From CAYLPJ01 sp964385465 (lineage in GTDB: Bacteria > Planctomycetota > Phycisphaerae > SM23-33): a stretch of 28,708 nucleotides of DNA. The notes under the pieces were generated by a model, which ran no database searches, had not been told where the DNA came from, and saw nothing but the letters and a program-made list of their open reading frames with translations. Below are positions 12,825 through 23,600 of the stretch, piece by piece. The stretch spans positions 1 to 28,708 of the forward strand of contig CAYLPJ010000067.1 in the NCBI GenBank assembly GCA_964385465.1. The letters are read 5' to 3'. The translations under genes were made by a program, and so were the position numbers. Numbering within the stretch: the stretch's first letter is position 1; every line of letters begins with the position of its first letter.

Positions 12825-15761
12825 TTACCTGACGGTGTACTCCGTGCCGGGCGCGGTGTCGAAGACGACCACGTCGGGCTCGGGGCGGTCGAGCTTCACG
12901 GGTTGGCCGGCCGCGGTTACCTGTTTCACTCCCGCACAGCGGATGCGGCAGGGCCGGCCGAGCTTCGAGCGGACCTTGGCGGCCGTCAGCTTGCCCTCCT
13001 CCCACGCCATATCGACCTCGAAGCCGCCGCGGGCGCGAAGGCCGCGCACGCTGCCGCGCTGCCACGCCGTCGGCATCGCGGCCAGCAGATGCAGCTCGTA
13101 GGGCCCGCGGGGGTCCGGGCGGTAGTGGCTCTGGAGGAGCATCTCGGCGATGCCGCTGGTCCCGCCGAAGTTGCCGTCGATCTGGAACGGCGGGTGCGTG
13201 TCGAACAGGTTCGGCAAGGTGCTCTTGTCCAGCAGCTCCACGAGCATCTTGTGGGCGTGGTCGCCGTCCAGCAGCCTCGCCCAGAAGTTCACCTTCCACG
13301 CCTTCGACCAGCCCGTCCCGCCGTCGCCGCGGAGCTCGAGCGTCCGCTTCGCCCCGGCCGCCAGCTTCGGCGTGCCCCGCGGCGTGATCTCGCTGCCCGG
13401 ATGGAGCCCGTAGAGGTGCGAGACGTGGCGGTGGCGGTCGTCGCGTCTGTCCCAGTCGTGGCGCCACTCCTGGAGCTGCCCCAGGCGCCCCACCTGCGGG
13501 CGCAGCAGGCGCGACCGCATGTCCTGGAGCTTCGCTCGGAAGTCGGCGTCGACGTCCAGGACCTCCGACGCCTCGATGCAGTTGCCGAACAGCTCCCAGA
13601 CGATGGACTGGTCCATCGTGGGCCCTGCGGACAGCCCGGCGCGCTGGCCGTCGGGCGTGTGGAAGCGGTTCTCCGGCGAGGCCGACGGGCAGGAGACGAG
13701 CTTGCCGTTCTCGTCCTCGACGAGGTAGTCCACGAAGAACATCGCCGCCTGCTTGAGGATGGGCCAGACGCGGCGGAGGTATTCCTCGTCGCCGCCGAAG
13801 CGGTAGTGCTCCATGACGTGCCCGCACAGCCAGGCGCCCCCGGACGGCCAGACGCCCCACGCCGCGCCGTCCACCGGGGCGGTCGCCCGCCAGATGTCGG
13901 TATTGTGGTTGAGCGTCCAGCCGCGGCAGCCGAAGTGGATCTTCGCCGTCCGCGAGCCGGGCTCGACCAGCTCGGCGATGAGTTGCAGCAGCGACTCGTG
14001 GCAGTCGGCGAGATTGCACGTCTCGGCCGGGAAGAAGTTCATCTCCGTGTTGATGTTGGTGGTCCACTTGCTGCCCCAGGGCGGGTCCTTGCGGTCGTTC
14101 CAGATGCCCTGGAGATTGGCCGGCTGGCCCGGCGGGCGGGAGGCGGAGATCATCAGGTACCGCCCGAACTGGAGGTACTGGGCGGCGAGGTGCGGGTCGA
14201 GGCTGTCGGTGGCGACGGCGGCGACGCGCTCGTCGGTGGGGCGCTTCGCCGCGTCGGCGCCGCCGAGGTCGATCGCCACGCGCCCGAACAGCTCGCCGTA
14301 GTCGGCCACGTGGGCGGCGCGGAGCCTGGCGTAGTCGGTCTCGGCGTCGGCGAGGGCGGCCTCGCACCGGGCGGCCGGGTCGGCCGAGACGTCCTTGGGC
14401 CCCACGTAGCTGGTGGCCGCGGCGATCAACAGCGTCGCGGCGTCGGCGCCCTTGACGCCCAGCGAGGCCTTTCCGGCCGAGACGCTCCCGCCGTCGAGGA
14501 TCACCTTCAGGCGGGCCTCGAACCGCGTCACGCCGCGGTCGACCTTGCCCCGGACGGCGAGGGTGTCGTCGGCGAGCGCCACCGTCGCGGCGGTCTGCGG
14601 GCTGGTCAGGACGGCCTGGAAGGTCAGCGAGGCCGGCTTGTCGGCCGTCAGGCGGACGGCGAGCACGCCGTCGGGGTGGCTGGCGAGCACCTCGCGGGTG
14701 TAGGTCACGCCGCCGGCGGCGTACTGCACGCGTGCGACGGCCTCGGTGAGGTCCAGCTCGCGGCGGTAGTTCTCGACGGACTCGTGCCCCTCGAACCGCA
14801 GCAGCAGGTCGCCGAGCGGCTGGTAGGCCGGCAGGCGGACGGGGTCGCTCATCAGCGTCTTGCCGGCCAGCGCGTCGGCTTCCTTGTACTTGCCCGCGAA
14901 GATCAGCTCGCGGATCTTCGGCAGGGCCTCGGCGCCGCCGGGGCGCTGGTAGTCGTGCGGCTCGCCCTGCCAGAGTGTGTCCTCGTTGAGCTGGATCAGC
15001 TCCAGGGCCGGGTTGCCGAAGACCATCCCGCCGAGGCGCCCGTTGCCGACGGGCACGGCCTCGATCCACTTGGCGGCGGGCTTTCGCCACCAGAGCGTCC
15101 AGTCGCCTTCCGGCGGCGCGGCCTCACCGGCGAGGGCGATCTCCGGCGGCTCGGGGGCGAACACGACGGGCGTTCCCGGCGGCGGGCTCGCCTGCTTGCG
15201 GTATGCCTCGGCCATCTTCGCGGCCTCCTTGCTGTCGGGGTCGGCGGGCCAGCGGGCCCGGTCGGGGTCGTCGCCGGCGAGGATCTGCCACTGCCCCGCC
15301 AGCCGCAGGGCCCCGCCCTTGCCGCTCAGCGACGGGTTGCCGAACGGGATCCCGCCCCCGCCGGCCTTGTCGTACACCCGCACGGCGATCAGGTTCCAGC
15401 CCCCCGCGCGCACGCACACCGCGGGGACCTTGTACTTCCGCACGCGCCGGGACTCCCCGCGGTAGTCCGGCGGCATCGAGCCGGTGGCGCCGACCTTTCG
15501 CCCGTTGAAGAACGTCTCGTCGGCGTCGTCGATCCGCCCGAGGTTCAGCGCGAGGTCGCGGCCCTTCCAGTCGGCGGGCACGCGGACGAAGCAGCGGTAC
15601 CAGGCGAAGCCGTCGTACTTGCGGAACTGCCCGCCGAGCTTCTCCCAGAAGCCGGGCACATCCGCAAGCCGCCACGTCTCGCCCTCGGCCCGCGCGGCCC
15701 GGCCACCGCAGCATGCCACCATCCCCGCCGCCAGCACCGCCGCCGTTGCCGCTCGCCTCAT
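12825..15761 (-). CDS. Secreted GH95 alpha-L-fucosidase-like glycoside hydrolase
   Basis: A 978-residue exported protein. Residues 1-25 look like a signal peptide ending ARA. Residues about 28-160 resemble a galactose-binding-like jelly roll (FRKYDGFAWYRCFVRVP, FFNGRKVG). Residues about 222-978 are GH95. The N-terminal beta domain begins WTLWWRKPAAKWIEAVPVGNG, with LNEDTLW at 258-264. The (alpha/alpha)6 core has TTNINTEMNFFPAE (567-580; Asn569 and Asn571), PSASPENRF (692-700; Glu697, the expected general acid) and IDGNFGGTSGIAEML (861-875; Asp862). These match the catalytic Asn-Asn-Asp and Glu set of the Bifidobacterium enzyme. It would remove terminal alpha-linked fucose or galactose from glycans, probably in the periplasm. 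The start at 15761 has GGAAGG upstream and overlaps the transporter stop (ATGA). Confidence 0.93.
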   Translation of the reverse strand: MRRAATAAVLAAGMVACCGGRAARAEGETWRLADVPGFWEKLGGQFRKYDGFAWYRCFVRVPADWKGRDLALNLGRIDDADETFFNGRKVGATGSMPPDYRGESRRVRKYKVPAVCVRAGGWNLIAVRVYDKAGGGGIPFGNPSLSGKGGALRLAGQWQILAGDDPDRARWPADPDSKEAAKMAEAYRKQASPPPGTPVVFAPEPPEIALAGEAAPPEGDWTLWWRKPAAKWIEAVPVGNGRLGGMVFGNPALELIQLNEDTLWQGEPHDYQRPGGAEALPKIRELIFAGKYKEADALAGKTLMSDPVRLPAYQPLGDLLLRFEGHESVENYRRELDLTEAVARVQYAAGGVTYTREVLASHPDGVLAVRLTADKPASLTFQAVLTSPQTAATVALADDTLAVRGKVDRGVTRFEARLKVILDGGSVSAGKASLGVKGADAATLLIAAATSYVGPKDVSADPAARCEAALADAETDYARLRAAHVADYGELFGRVAIDLGGADAAKRPTDERVAAVATDSLDPHLAAQYLQFGRYLMISASRPPGQPANLQGIWNDRKDPPWGSKWTTNINTEMNFFPAETCNLADCHESLLQLIAELVEPGSRTAKIHFGCRGWTLNHNTDIWRATAPVDGAAWGVWPSGGAWLCGHVMEHYRFGGDEEYLRRVWPILKQAAMFFVDYLVEDENGKLVSCPSASPENRFHTPDGQRAGLSAGPTMDQSIVWELFGNCIEASEVLDVDADFRAKLQDMRSRLLRPQVGRLGQLQEWRHDWDRRDDRHRHVSHLYGLHPGSEITPRGTPKLAAGAKRTLELRGDGGTGWSKAWKVNFWARLLDGDHAHKMLVELLDKSTLPNLFDTHPPFQIDGNFGGTSGIAEMLLQSHYRPDPRGPYELHLLAAMPTAWQRGSVRGLRARGGFEVDMAWEEGKLTAAKVRSKLGRPCRIRCAGVKQVTAAGQPVKLDRPEPDVVVFDTAPGTEYTVR

Positions 15762-16771
15762 CGCTCGCCGCCTTCCTCGCTGCCGGCGTCGTCCGTGCCG
15801 AAGCGGCGCGCCAGCAGGTTCCGCGCCACCCCGGCCGTCATCAACTGCCACGGATGGTAGAACAGGATCGGCACCATCGCAACACCCAGCAGCTCCGGGC
15901 GCGAGCCGAACACCGTCGTCAACAGGGGCACGCCCATGGCGAGCGTCTTCTGCGGGCCGACGAACACCGCCGCGATCGCGTCGCCGCGGTCCAGCCGCAG
16001 CAGGCGGGCGGCACCGTACGCGCCGGCGGTGAGAACGACGTTCGCGCCCGCGAGGTAGGCCAGCGGGCCCGCCAGCTCCGCCGGGCGCAGACCGGCGAGC
16101 GCCCCGCCGCCGGCGGCGCGGCAGAAGGCCAGGAAGACCACCAGCAGGATCAGCCCGCCCCCGGCGGAGGCGAGGCGCTTGCGGCGGCGGTCGGCGAACG
16201 CGCGAAGGCGGATGCGAAGGAGCTGCCCGGCGGCGAACGGCAGCAGCACCTTGCCGGCCAGGGCCAGGAAGATGCCCGCGACCCTCTCGGCCGGCAGGGC
16301 CGCCTGCCCGCCGCGCAGCAGCACCGTCAGCAGGACCGGCGAGAGGAACACGCCCAGGAGGTTTGCGAGGACGGCGTTGAAGATCGCCGTCGCCGCGTTG
16401 CCCCCGGCAAGCTGGGTCAGCACGATGCAGCTCGAGATGGTGGTCGGGAAGACGGCAAGGGCGTAGATGCCGACGAGCAGGCGCCCGTCGAGGACGTCGG
16501 CCAGCCAGCCGCCGGTCAGCAGGAACAGCAGCGGCGGGACGGCGAAGACGTACACCTGGAGCATCGCGTGGGTTCGGAGGCGCCGCAGCCCCTTGCCGAG
16601 GGCCTCGACAGGCAGGGACAGGCCCGAGAGCACGAAGATGGCGACGACCGCGGCCGTCGAGAGCCCGCGCCCGGCGTCGAGCGCCCGCCCGACGGCGGGG
16701 ACCGCGAAGCCCAGCGCGACGGCGCCGACGATGCCGCAGACGAACCAGTTCCGCTTGAGGAAGCCGCCCAT
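15758..16771 (-). CDS. Bile acid:sodium symporter-like (SBF-like) transporter
   Basis: A 337-residue inner-membrane protein with about 9-10 hydrophobic segments, the length and pattern of the SBF-like (YfeH-type) transporters. Family-like stretches are SGLSLPVEALGKGLRRLR (49-66), FPTTISSCIVLTQLAGGN (108-125) and the late VGPQKTLAMGVPLL, in which the crossover-helix region carries polar residues that in related symporters bind sodium. The final residues form a charged cytoplasmic tail. It starts 13 bases after the msrA stop, with a weak ribosome site, and its TGA overlaps the GH95 ATG. Proteins of this group carry organic anions in symport with sodium; the substrate here is unknown, and fucose-related compounds are only a guess from context. 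Confidence 0.88.
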   Translation of the reverse strand: MGGFLKRNWFVCGIVGAVALGFAVPAVGRALDAGRGLSTAAVVAIFVLSGLSLPVEALGKGLRRLRTHAMLQVYVFAVPPLLFLLTGGWLADVLDGRLLVGIYALAVFPTTISSCIVLTQLAGGNAATAIFNAVLANLLGVFLSPVLLTVLLRGGQAALPAERVAGIFLALAGKVLLPFAAGQLLRIRLRAFADRRRKRLASAGGGLILLVVFLAFCRAAGGGALAGLRPAELAGPLAYLAGANVVLTAGAYGAARLLRLDRGDAIAAVFVGPQKTLAMGVPLLTTVFGSRPELLGVAMVPILFYHPWQLMTAGVARNLLARRFGTDDAGSEEGGER

Positions 16772-16784
16772 CGCCGCCGCGGGC

Positions 16785-17447
16785 CTACTTCAGGCCCGGG
16801 TGGCAGGATGCGCGGCCGGCCTTCTCGTGGTACTGCTGGTGGTATTCCTCGGCCTCCCAGAAGGTGGAGGCGGGGGTGATTTCGGTGACGATCGGCCGGG
16901 CGAAGCGATTGGACTCGTCGCCGGCGGCCTTGGACGCCTCGGCAGCGGCCTTCTGCCGCTCGTCGAGGTAGAAGATGGCCGAGCGGTACTGGTCGCCGAT
17001 GTCGGGCCCCTGGCGGTCGAGCGTGGTGGGATCGTGGCAGGACCAGAAGACCTCGAGCAGGTCCTCGTAGGAGACCTTTTCGGGGTCGTAGGTGACCTCG
17101 ACGGCCTCGGCGTGGCCGGTGCCCTTGTTGCAGACCTCGCGGTAGGTCGGGTTGTCCTTGTGGCCCCCGGTGTAGCCCACGCGGGTGGCGGTCACGCCGG
17201 GGACCTTGCGGAACGCGGCCTCGACGCCCCAGAAGCACCCGGCGGCGAAGACGGCCTTCTCCCGCCCGCCCCCGGCGGAGGGGGCGGCAGTCTCGGGCGT
17301 GTCGGCGGGCGCGGCGTCGGCGCCGGCATTGGTGGTCGGCTGGTCGGTCATGGCGGTGGTCTCCCGGCCGCCGCAGGCGAGCCCGCCGGCCAGGGCGACG
17401 GCAGCGAGCAGAGCCGGCATGACGGCACGGCATGGGATGCGGTTCAT
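16785..17447 (-). CDS. msrA: Exported peptide-methionine (S)-S-oxide reductase MsrA
   Basis: A 220-residue MsrA, which reduces methionine-S-sulfoxide in proteins. The catalytic Cys71 is in FAAGCFWGVE. The GYTGGH stretch, the GTGHAEAVEVTYDP stretch (the latter within residues about 100-130) and DQYRS are intact. A C-terminal Cys215 in ASCHPGLK can act as resolving cysteine. Before the domain are a hydrophobic segment (about 8-25) ending GLACGG and a low-complexity Ala/Pro/Thr linker (about 30-62), so the enzyme is exported and perhaps membrane- or lipid-anchored. The box before Cys25 is not a good lipobox. The start at 17447 has GGAG 8 bases upstream. It heads the operon with the transporter and GH95 genes. 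Confidence 0.95.
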   Translation of the reverse strand: MNRIPCRAVMPALLAAVALAGGLACGGRETTAMTDQPTTNAGADAAPADTPETAAPSAGGGREKAVFAAGCFWGVEAAFRKVPGVTATRVGYTGGHKDNPTYREVCNKGTGHAEAVEVTYDPEKVSYEDLLEVFWSCHDPTTLDRQGPDIGDQYRSAIFYLDERQKAAAEASKAAGDESNRFARPIVTEITPASTFWEAEEYHQQYHEKAGRASCHPGLK

Positions 17448-17469
17448 GGTTGCACTCCGTTCTCTCTTC

Positions 17470-17475
17470 ATTGTA
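17470..17475 (-). promoter_or_regulatory. Candidate -10 box for the msrA operon
   Basis: TACAAT on the minus strand lies 22 bases before the msrA start. Seventeen bases upstream is a poor -35 (TCGCGA). It would give a leader of about 15-18 bases holding the ribosome site. Confidence 0.4.
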
Positions 17476-17538
17476 CGCACCCGCCCGGCTCGTCGCGAGC
17501 GAACGTGGCGGCGAACGCGGCCGGCGGGGCCATGCGAA

Positions 17539-17569
17539 AAGGGCCGCCCCGGCGTGCGGGACGGCCCTT
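17539..17569 (-). terminator. Intrinsic terminator of the giant gene
   Basis: On the minus strand AAGGGCCG-CCC pairs with GGG-CGGCCCTT through one G-U pair, around a short loop. It is followed by TTTT when the last stem bases are counted. It separates the giant gene from msrA. Confidence 0.7.
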
Positions 17570-17580
17570 CGGTCAGGTCG

Positions 17581-17612
17581 GCCGCGCCGCCGGTGCTGCC
17601 GGGCGGCGCGGC
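17581..17612 (-). terminator. First of two tandem hairpins after the giant gene
   Basis: A perfect 11-bp stem, GCCGCGCCGCC (17581-17591) with GGCGGCGCGGC (17602-17612), and a 10-base loop start 13 bases after the stop codon. There is no T tract, so it probably protects the long mRNA or backs up the terminator next to it. Confidence 0.5.
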
Positions 17613-17625
17613 ATTGCGGTTGTGG

Positions 17626-20600
17626 TTACGCGGCCTTGCGGCGGCGGCGACGGAGGGCCACGCCGCCGAGCCCGACGGCCAGCAGGGCCAGCGTCGTCGG
17701 CTCGGGGACGGCCACGTCGTCGGTCGTCAGGCCGTAGTTGCGCTTGTAGCTGATGTAGTCGAGGTAGTCCACCGACCCGTCGAAGTTGACGTCGGCGGTG
17801 AGGGCCCCGGCCTCCAGCAGCGCCAGGTCGTCGCGGTCGACCTCCTGGTCGAAGTTCATGTCGCCCAGGATGGTCAGCCCGAAGGTCACGCCGTTGGCGT
17901 CCTCGGCGATGCCGATGGTCAGCTCCGGATTCGCCGCCGCCAGGTCGCTGGAGATGCCCGTCGCACCGTCCCACGCGCCCGTGCCGTAGCCCTCGGCGAT
18001 CTCATCCCAGAGGTCCGCCAGCACGCCGTCGCCGACGGTCACGTCACCCTCGCCGACCTTCAGCAGGCCGTTGGCGTCGAGCGTCAGCCGCGTCATGCTG
18101 CTGTCCGTGCCGCCCAGTTCCAGCGTGCCGGCCACCGTCACCGAGGCGGCGTTGGTCACGCCGTCGGCAATCAGCGTCGCGGCGTCCTCGACGACCACGT
18201 TGCCGACGGTCGGCCGCCAGTTGTAGAGGGCGAAGACCTCGTCGTCCGTCAGGGCCGTGTCCCAGATGATCACTTCGTCGAGGTCCCCGACCCAATTGCG
18301 TGAGCCGACGCTGTAGGCGTCCGTGCCGATGTGGACGTCCGCGGCCGAGCTGGCCCCGGTGTCCATCGACTGGCCGGACGTGCTGGTGACCCCGTCGTAG
18401 GCGCCGTCCACGTAGAGGAGGACGTCGGTCATGTTCGAGCCGCCCTCGGGGAACACGGCCACGACGTGGTGCCACTGGTTGTCGCGAAGGTCGGTGCTGC
18501 CGACCTCGTGGCCGTCCTTGACCTCGACGCGGATCGCGCCGTGCTGGCCGTTGGCCGTCTGGGTGCGGAAGGCCCACTTCTCCCCGGACTCGTCGTCGTT
18601 GCCCCAACTGGCGATGACGGCGTCGTTGGCGTCGGTCCTGATCCACGCCGAAACCGTCCGGGGGTCGGTGCCCAGCACGCCCTTGTAGCCGGTCAGGGCG
18701 ATGAATTCGCTGCCGCTCATGCTGACGGCCTTGCCGAAGCCTTCCGGCCCGACGACGAACTGCGGGCTCCCGCCGGCGGTGCCGTCGTTGCCGTTGCCGC
18801 TGACGTCGAGGTAGTTGCTGTTCATCGTCAGCCGGACGTTCATGTTGGCGTCGCCGGGCATCAGGGCGTCGGCCGGGGGAGAACTGATGACCTTGCCGGT
18901 CAGGTCCGCCACCGCGCCGCTACGCACCGCCACCGTCCCGCCGTTGCTGATCTCCAGCCCGGTGTAGTCGGCCGAGCCGGTGAACTCCAGCGTCCCGCCG
19001 ATCTGCACGTTGGCGTCGAACTCCGGCGTCCCGCCGGCCAGCGTGACCGTCCGGGTGGGCAGCACCTCGACCGTCGGCGTGGCGAACCGCCCGCCGTCCA
19101 GACGCAGGTCGCCCTGGATGTCGGCCGAGCCCGCCTCGACGTCCGCACCGGCCGCGACGGTCATCGTCGTATCCCCGGCCGTCCGAAGCTCGGCGATGCT
19201 CGCCGGGTTGGCGATCGAGAAGCTGCTCTCGGCCGTCAGGCGGTCGGAGACGTTCAGCCGCCCGGTGCCCATGGCGAAGCTCGCGCCCGAGCCGCCGACC
19301 TTGGCCCGCTCGGCCGAAAGGTTGGCGTCCGTGCCGGTCACGGCGCCGGCGATCTCGATGTCGCGGAACGTCGCCGACCCGCCGGTGCCCAGGTCCAGCT
19401 CGCCGCCGTCGTTGACGGTCAGCAGGTCGGCGGAGCTGTCGGCCGAGCCGAGCTCCAGCCGCCCGCTCACGGTGGCACTGAACATGTCGGAGAACCCGCC
19501 AAGCTGGAGGGTCGCACCGCTGTCCACCTCGACCTCGCCGAGCCCGGCGGTCAGGCCGGAGAACGCCACGGCTTCCTTGCGGGTCAGGCCGGTCGAGTAG
19601 ACGTAGAACTCGTCGATCAAGCCCTGGAAGTTGGCGTCGATGGTGATGGGGTTGGCGTCGGAGCCGCCGAACGGCGTGCTGCCGCCGCCCTGGCTGCCGA
19701 TGCCCGGGTTGTCGTTGTGGTCGGGCATCTGCCCGCCGGTCTTGGCCAGGGCGTTGGCGTCCTCATCGACGAGCACGCCGTCGATGTACAGGCTCCACCG
19801 CCCGCCGGCGGCGTCGGGGTTCTCGTTCAGCGTGGCGACGAAGCTGTGCCAGCCGGCGGCGAGCTCCTCGCTGAGAAGGTCGCTGTACTCGGCCAGCTCG
19901 ATGCCATTGTTCCCGTTGGCCTGGATGCGGGTGAGCATCTTGCCGTCGCGGAACAGGAAGCCGTGCCCGTTGGTATTGCCGCCGGTCTCGAAGAACAACT
20001 GGTCGCCCTCGACGTCCGTCTGGAGGAACCAGCCGGCGACCGTGTGCTCGGTCATGGCCGTCTCGAACAGGCCGTAGTCGCTGTTGGCTTCCACGCCGCC
20101 GTTGGAGGCGTCCATGGCGCCGCCGGAGACGCCGTTGGCGTCGTAGACGCCGCCGTCGTTGCCGAAGTCCTGGTTGCCGAAGTCGTCGTTGCCCAGGTTG
20201 CCGGCGTCGTCGAAGCTGTAGTAGGCGCCCAGCCCGCGGGTCGTGGGCGTCCCGGCCACGAGCGTGCCCGTCAGCACCGTGCCGGCCAGGTCCGTCGTGC
20301 CCGCCGCGGCGCGGACCAGTCCCTCGTTGTGGATGGTCGTGGCCGCATCGAACGCCGTCGTGTCATCGAAGACCAGCGAGCCGCCGTCATGGACGGTCGC
20401 GGCCACGCGGTTGGTCCCGCCGGCGAAGCGGAGCTCGCCGTCGACCACCACGCCGTTGGCGTCCAGCGACCCCGCCGAGGTCACGTCCACCGTCACGCCG
20501 GCGGGCACCGGCATCGAGGCGTTGACCGTCGTGGGGTTCTGGATGGTCAGGTCGCTCTGGACGTCCAGCGTCCCGGCCGTCAGGCGGGCGGTGCCCAGGG

Positions 20601-23600
20601 CGATGTTCGGGCTGGTCCCGCTGACGGTCAGCGTGCCGGCGACGTCCACCGGGCTGGCCGTGCCGACCAGCGATCCGGCGACGGTGGCGAGCCCCGCCGA
20701 CAGCGAGCCGTCGGCGCCGAGGTCCAGCAGGCCGCCTTCGTTGACGCTCAGCTCCAGCGTGCTGCTGGCGGCGTCGCCGAGGGCGAGCTGGCCGTCCACG
20801 TCGATCAGGGCCACGCCGGAGACGCCCTTGGCGCTCAGCTCGGCGCCGGCGTCGACCTGCACCGTGCCCAGATCGACGGCGTTGCCCGCCAGCCGCAGGA
20901 TGCCGCTGGCGGTCACGGGAATGCCGTAGAAGCGGACCTCGTCGATCTCGCCGCGGAAGCCGGGCTGGTTCGTCCCGCCGTCCTTGAACGCGCTGTCGCC
21001 CGTCTGGAGGCCGATGCCCGGCTGCGAGCCGTGATCGTCAATCTGGCCGGCCCAGCCGGGGGCGGTCATGCTGTCTGCCAGGTTGCCGTCGATGTACAGG
21101 CGGAAGTCCTGCTGGTCGTAGTAGAAGACCAGGTTGTGCCACTGCCCGTCGTCGGGCAGGTCGCCGGTGAGATCGGCGATGCTCCCGCCGCCCTCGCGCA
21201 GGCGGGCGCGGATCGTGCCGTCCTCGGCCATGATCCCCAGCCCGTTGGTGGACCCGCCCTCGTCGAGGATCACCTGGTTGCCGTTGGCATCGGCCTGCTT
21301 GACCCACACCGACATCACGCGCTGCGAGACCGCGGCGTTGAGGAACTCGCTGTCCCCGTCGTTGTCCAGGTTGATGATGCCGTCGGCCGTGCCGTCGGCG
21401 GCGTTGACGATCATCGCCCCGCCGACCACGCCGGCCGGCGTCCAGGCCGGATCGCCCGACTCGTCGCCGTGCTGGCTGCCCCGGGAGTCCCGCGTCAGCT
21501 CGTCGGCGGCGCTGAAGGCGTAGTGCGCCAGCAGCCCCTCCGTCGGGATGTCCGAGGTGGTCACGCCCGTGATCACCGTGTCCGGCAGCGAGGTCACGCC
21601 GGCGGCCGCCTGAACCAGGCCCTTCGTGGTGATGCCCGCCCCGGCATACGTGCCGTTGGCGTCGAACCGCAGCGTGCCCTTCTCGGCCACGGTGGCGTCG
21701 AAGGCGGCCGAGCCGCCGGCGAGGCGGAAGACCGCGTCGCCCTCGACGTTCACCTCGTTGGCGATCAGGTCGCCGCCGGGGACCACCGAGGCGGTCACGC
21801 CGCCGCGGACGTTCATCGTGTCGCTGACGGTCGTGGGCACCGTCGCGTCGAAGTCGAACGTGCTGTCCACGTTCAGCGTCGCCGTGTTCAGCCGGCCGGC
21901 GCCCAGCGAGAACGTCGGCGAGCCGGTCAGCGTCGTCGTGCCGAAGTCCGTCACGCCGCCGGTGCCGATCAGCGTCCCGGCAAGGTTGGCCGTGTCGGCC
22001 TGGACGGTCCCGGCCGGGCCGAGGTCCATCACGCCGCCGGCCTGGAGGTCCAGCAGCAGCGTGGAGCTGTCGGCCGAGCCGGTGATCAACTGGCCGTCGC
22101 CCTGCACCGTCACGCTGCCGGCGCCGGTGAAGCCGGCGACCTTCAGCACGGCGTTGGGATCGACGCTCAGATGGCCGACCGTATCGGGCTGGAAGAACGT
22201 GCGGAAGCGGTTCATGTTCCCGTCATCGACGGGGAAGAAGAAGTCGGCCTGGTCGGTCGAGCCGTTGGCGTTGGGGTCGATACCGAAGCCCCAGTTGTCC
22301 CAGCCGGACTGCCCGCTGGGCCAGCCGAAGCCGCCTTGGCCGTTGCTGAACCGCAGGTCGATGTCGTACCAGCCCGGCCCGTCGGTCAGCGCGAACGTGT
22401 CGCTGGTGATGTCAAACCAGGCCGCGCCGGTATCGACGTCCAGCGTCGTCCATTCGTCGCTGCCCGGGTCCTTGAGCTTCAGGCGGGTCTCGTCATCCAC
22501 CGCGCCGCCGAACGTCGTGTTGCCGTCCAGCCAGATCTGCCCGGTGTAGACCACCGTCTTGTCGCGCGTCGCCGTGCCGGCCCCGTCGATCATCCACGGG
22601 TTGTCCGGGTCGTACGGGGAGCCCTCGTCGCCGTGGTAGTCCGAATCGACCGCACGCCAGGAGAGCTGGAAGCCGAACTGGCCCGGGTTGTCCGCCGACG
22701 TGTTCGGGTTGCCGTCCACCACGCCCTCCAGCAGGCCGGCGAAATACTCCGCCGCCGGCTGGGCGTCGGTGGCGATCACCACCGTGCTCATGTCCGTCGT
22801 GCCCGTTTTGGCCACGATCGTGCCGTTGTTGGTCACCGCGGCGTCGTAGACGAAGTCCGGCCCGTTGGGCTCGGCCGTCAGGTGCACCGTGCCGGTGTTG
22901 TCCACCACCAGCTCGCCGTCGAAGCCTGACGCGTCGCCGTACATGTCCAGCGGGTCGGGGATCTCGTTGCCCAGGGCCTCGAACGCCTCGCCGACGATGA
23001 TCTGCGAGCTCGCCGAGCCGCTCACGCCGGTCAGGTCCAGCTCCAGGCCCGTGCCCGCGCCGCGGACCAGCCGCAGGGAGGCGTTGTCGCCGATCGTGAT
23101 CGGCCCGCGCGAGAGCGTCACGCCGCTGCCGGCGACCGTGCGGAGCGCCGCGGCCGTGCCGGTCGAGACGTCCACCGTCGGCAGTTCCACGATGTAGCCG
23201 TTCTCGCTGCTGACGTTCAGGCCGACGTCCGCGCCGTCGAACGCGACGTTGCTGAAGGTGACGGTCCGCCCGGTGGCGGCCGCGTTGGCGTCGTAGGTCG
23301 CCTTGATGAGCCCGTCGGCGCCGACCACGCGGATCGGCTTGGCGAAGGTGGCGTTGGCGTCGGTGGCGATCACCGGCCCGCCGCCGCTGAGGCGCATCTC
23401 GCTGACGTACTGCACCTGGCAGGGGTCCTGGATGACGAGCTCGCCGTTGTTGAAGTCCAGGCGGAACGAGCCGTTGGCGTCGCCGATCGAGCCGGCGCCG
23501 CTGGCGGGGAAGGTGTGGCTGATGTAGCCCTCGCCGGCCTCGCCGATGGTCCAGACGCGGTCGCCGCCGCTGCTGCGGACGTTGTAGATGGCGAAGTCCT

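Noticed and set aside
12903..15860. A 985-codon plus-strand frame opposite the GH95 gene
   Set aside because: It is an antisense shadow; GH95 catalytic segments and the signal peptide lie on the minus strand.
18331..22929. A 1,532-codon open frame on the plus strand, antisense to the giant gene
   Set aside because: It is a GC third-position shadow. Its translation has no domain, is rich in Ala/Gly/Arg/Val/His, and the opposite strand has clear PA14, LamG and PEP-CTERM segments.
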